Shown here piece after piece: positions 4,734 through 6,098 of a stretch of DNA of 6,098 bases. The notes beneath the pieces were generated by a model. That model ran no database searches and was not told the DNA's origin. It saw only the letters and a program-made list of their open reading frames with translations. Made by a program: the position numbers and the translations under genes. The stretch's first letter is position 1. Each line of letters starts with the position of its first letter. The stretch is from contig JAKIUO010000169.1 of the NCBI GenBank assembly GCA_021647535.1, positions 1 to 6,098 on the forward strand, given 5' to 3'. This DNA is from Hyphomicrobiaceae bacterium. GTDB taxonomy: Bacteria > Pseudomonadota > Alphaproteobacteria > Rhizobiales > JAKIUO01.

Positions 4734-6098
4734 ATGTCTGCAAAAGAAGTACGTTTTGGATCTGATGCCCGTGACCGTATGTTGCGCGGCGTCAATGTTC
4801 TGGCTGATGCTGTTAAAGTGACCCTTGGTCCAAAGGGCCGCAACGTCATCATCGACAAAAGTTTTGGCGCTCCCCGTACCACCAAAGATGGCGTGACTGT
4901 TGCCAAAGAGATCGAACTGGAAGACAAGTTCGAAAATATGGGTGCCCAGATGCTGCGCGAAGTCGCCAGCAAAACCAATGACGAAGCTGGTGACGGCACC
5001 ACAACGGCTACCGTTCTGGCTCAGGCTATCGTCAAAGAAGGCCTGAAATCAGTCGCCGCTGGCATGAACCCCATGGACCTCAAGCGCGGTATCGACAAAG
5101 CTGTTATCGACGCTGTGGCCATCATCCAGAAAGCCGCTAAAAAAGTCAAAGACGTTCAGGAAATCGAGCAGGTCGGTACTATTTCGTCGAATGGCGAAGT
5201 TGAAATCGGCAAAATGATTTCCGAAGCCATGCAGCGCGTTGGCAACGAAGGCGTCATCACCGTTGAAGAAGCCAAAAGCCTCAATAGTGAGCTTGAAGTT
5301 GTTGAAGGTATGCAGTTCGAGCGTGGTTATCTGTCTCCATACTTCGTCACCAATGCCGACAAAATGCTCTGCGAAATGGAAGATGCCTATATACTCATTT
5401 TTGAGAAAAAGCTCTCCAACCTGCAAGCCATGCTGCCGATCCTTGAGGCCGTTGTACAAAGCTCGCGCCCTCTGCTGATCATTGCTGAAGATATTGAAGG
5501 CGAAGCGCTGGCAACTCTGGTTGTCAACAAGCTGCGCGGTGGCCTCAAAATCTGTGCTGTCAAAGCCCCAGGCTTTGGTGATCGTCGTAAAGCCATGCTG
5601 CAGGACATCGCCATTCTGACTGGTGGCCAGATGATCTCTGAAGATCTTGGCATCAAGCTCGAAAACGTCACCCTCGACATGCTTGGTACAACCAAGCGCA
5701 CGGTCATCAGCAAAGACGAGACCATCATCATTGATGGCGCTGGCAAGAAAAAAGACATCGCTTCACGCGTCACGCAGATCCGTGCACAGGTCGAGGCCAC
5801 CACGTCCGACTATGACAAGGAAAAACTGCTTGAACGTCTGGCCAAACTGGCTGGCGGTGTTGCTGTTATCCAGGTCGGCGGCGCAACTGAAATCGAAGTG
5901 AAAGAGCGCAAAGACTGCGTTGACGATGCTTTGAATGCAACCAGAGCTGCTGTTGAAGAAGGCATCGTGCCTGGTGGCGGCGTTCAATTGCTGCGTGCTG
6001 CAACTTCGATCAAAGTTGAGGGCGACAATGCTGACCAGGACGCTGGTATCAACATCATCCGCAAGGCACTTGAAGCACCGATCCGTCAGATCGCTGAA
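4734..6098 (+). CDS. groEL: Chaperonin GroEL (Hsp60, Cpn60), 3' end beyond window
   Basis: This is the ATP-driven tetradecameric folding chamber that works with GroES in the cytoplasm. The frame is open for 455 codons to the window edge; about 90 residues of the usual 545 are missing, including the rest of the equatorial domain and any GGM tail. Residue numbers align with E. coli GroEL. The nucleotide site is intact: LGPKGRNV (31-38), Asp52 in TKDG, Asp87 in GDGTTT, catalytic Asp398 in VDDALNAT and GGG at 414-416. The apical substrate- and GroES-binding face is kept too: Tyr199, Tyr203, Phe204, and MLPILEAV with Leu234 and Leu237. Oddities are cysteines at 213 (MLCEME), 274 (KICAVKAPGFG) and 395 (KDCVDD), and Gln418 after the GGGV motif where Ala is usual. 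The ATG at 4734 has GAGAGA (4720-4725) 8 nt upstream. It is the second gene of the CIRCE-controlled operon. Identity is certain; whether the genome has further groEL copies cannot be told here. Confidence 0.98.
   Translation, partial: MSAKEVRFGSDARDRMLRGVNVLADAVKVTLGPKGRNVIIDKSFGAPRTTKDGVTVAKEIELEDKFENMGAQMLREVASKTNDEAGDGTTTATVLAQAIVKEGLKSVAAGMNPMDLKRGIDKAVIDAVAIIQKAAKKVKDVQEIEQVGTISSNGEVEIGKMISEAMQRVGNEGVITVEEAKSLNSELEVVEGMQFERGYLSPYFVTNADKMLCEMEDAYILIFEKKLSNLQAMLPILEAVVQSSRPLLIIAEDIEGEALATLVVNKLRGGLKICAVKAPGFGDRRKAMLQDIAILTGGQMISEDLGIKLENVTLDMLGTTKRTVISKDETIIIDGAGKKKDIASRVTQIRAQVEATTSDYDKEKLLERLAKLAGGVAVIQVGGATEIEVKERKDCVDDALNATRAAVEEGIVPGGGVQLLRAATSIKVEGDNADQDAGINIIRKALEAPIRQIAE

Noticed and set aside
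5049..5803. Minus-strand open frames opposite groEL
   Set aside because: They are complements of conserved groEL codons and show no features of real proteins.

Overview
The window looks like ordinary chromosomal DNA from an alphaproteobacterium of moderate GC content. The main evidence is the GroES/GroEL pair. The apical-domain wording of GroEL (SPYFVTNADKM, KKLSNLQAMLPILEAV, NKLRGGLK, TGGQMISEDLGIKLENVTLDMLG) and the GroES C-terminus (FGKWSGTEVVIDGEELLIMKESDIMGVIEA, in pieces) match what is typical of that class. A CIRCE operator in front of groESL and a one-helix membrane protein with an alphaproteobacterial-type Sel1/TPR-like C-terminus agree with this. I cannot name a genus. I see no insertion sequence, phage gene, tRNA, rRNA or CRISPR array.

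Layout, left to right. Positions 1-84 hold GC-rich hairpins and a T-run that probably end the first gene. Positions 85-1863 (minus) encode an exported DUF4140/DUF4139 protein. Positions 1864-2263 are an AT-rich divergent intergenic region with short palindromes and weak promoter signals. Positions 2264-3547 (plus) encode a single-pass membrane protein with a Lys/Pro-rich cytoplasmic tail and a Sel1-like C-terminus. It converges, with a 32-nt gap, on a two-CBS-domain protein at 3580-4020 (minus). Positions 4021-4366 are a divergent regulatory region holding the groESL promoter and a perfect CIRCE element. groES (4367-4657), an intercistronic hairpin (4690-4711) and groEL (4734 to the window edge, 455 codons, 3' end missing) complete the window.

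The only genes here with a clear shared function are groES and groEL. They form one heat-shock operon, repressed by HrcA at CIRCE, and make the chaperonin ring and its lid. The other three genes appear to be independent single-gene units. I do not find a convincing new multi-gene system. The items most worth a second look are three cysteine substitutions in an otherwise canonical GroEL, GAGAGA-type ribosome binding sites shared by groES and groEL only, a strong hairpin between them, and the unexplained palindromes in the two divergent intergenic regions.
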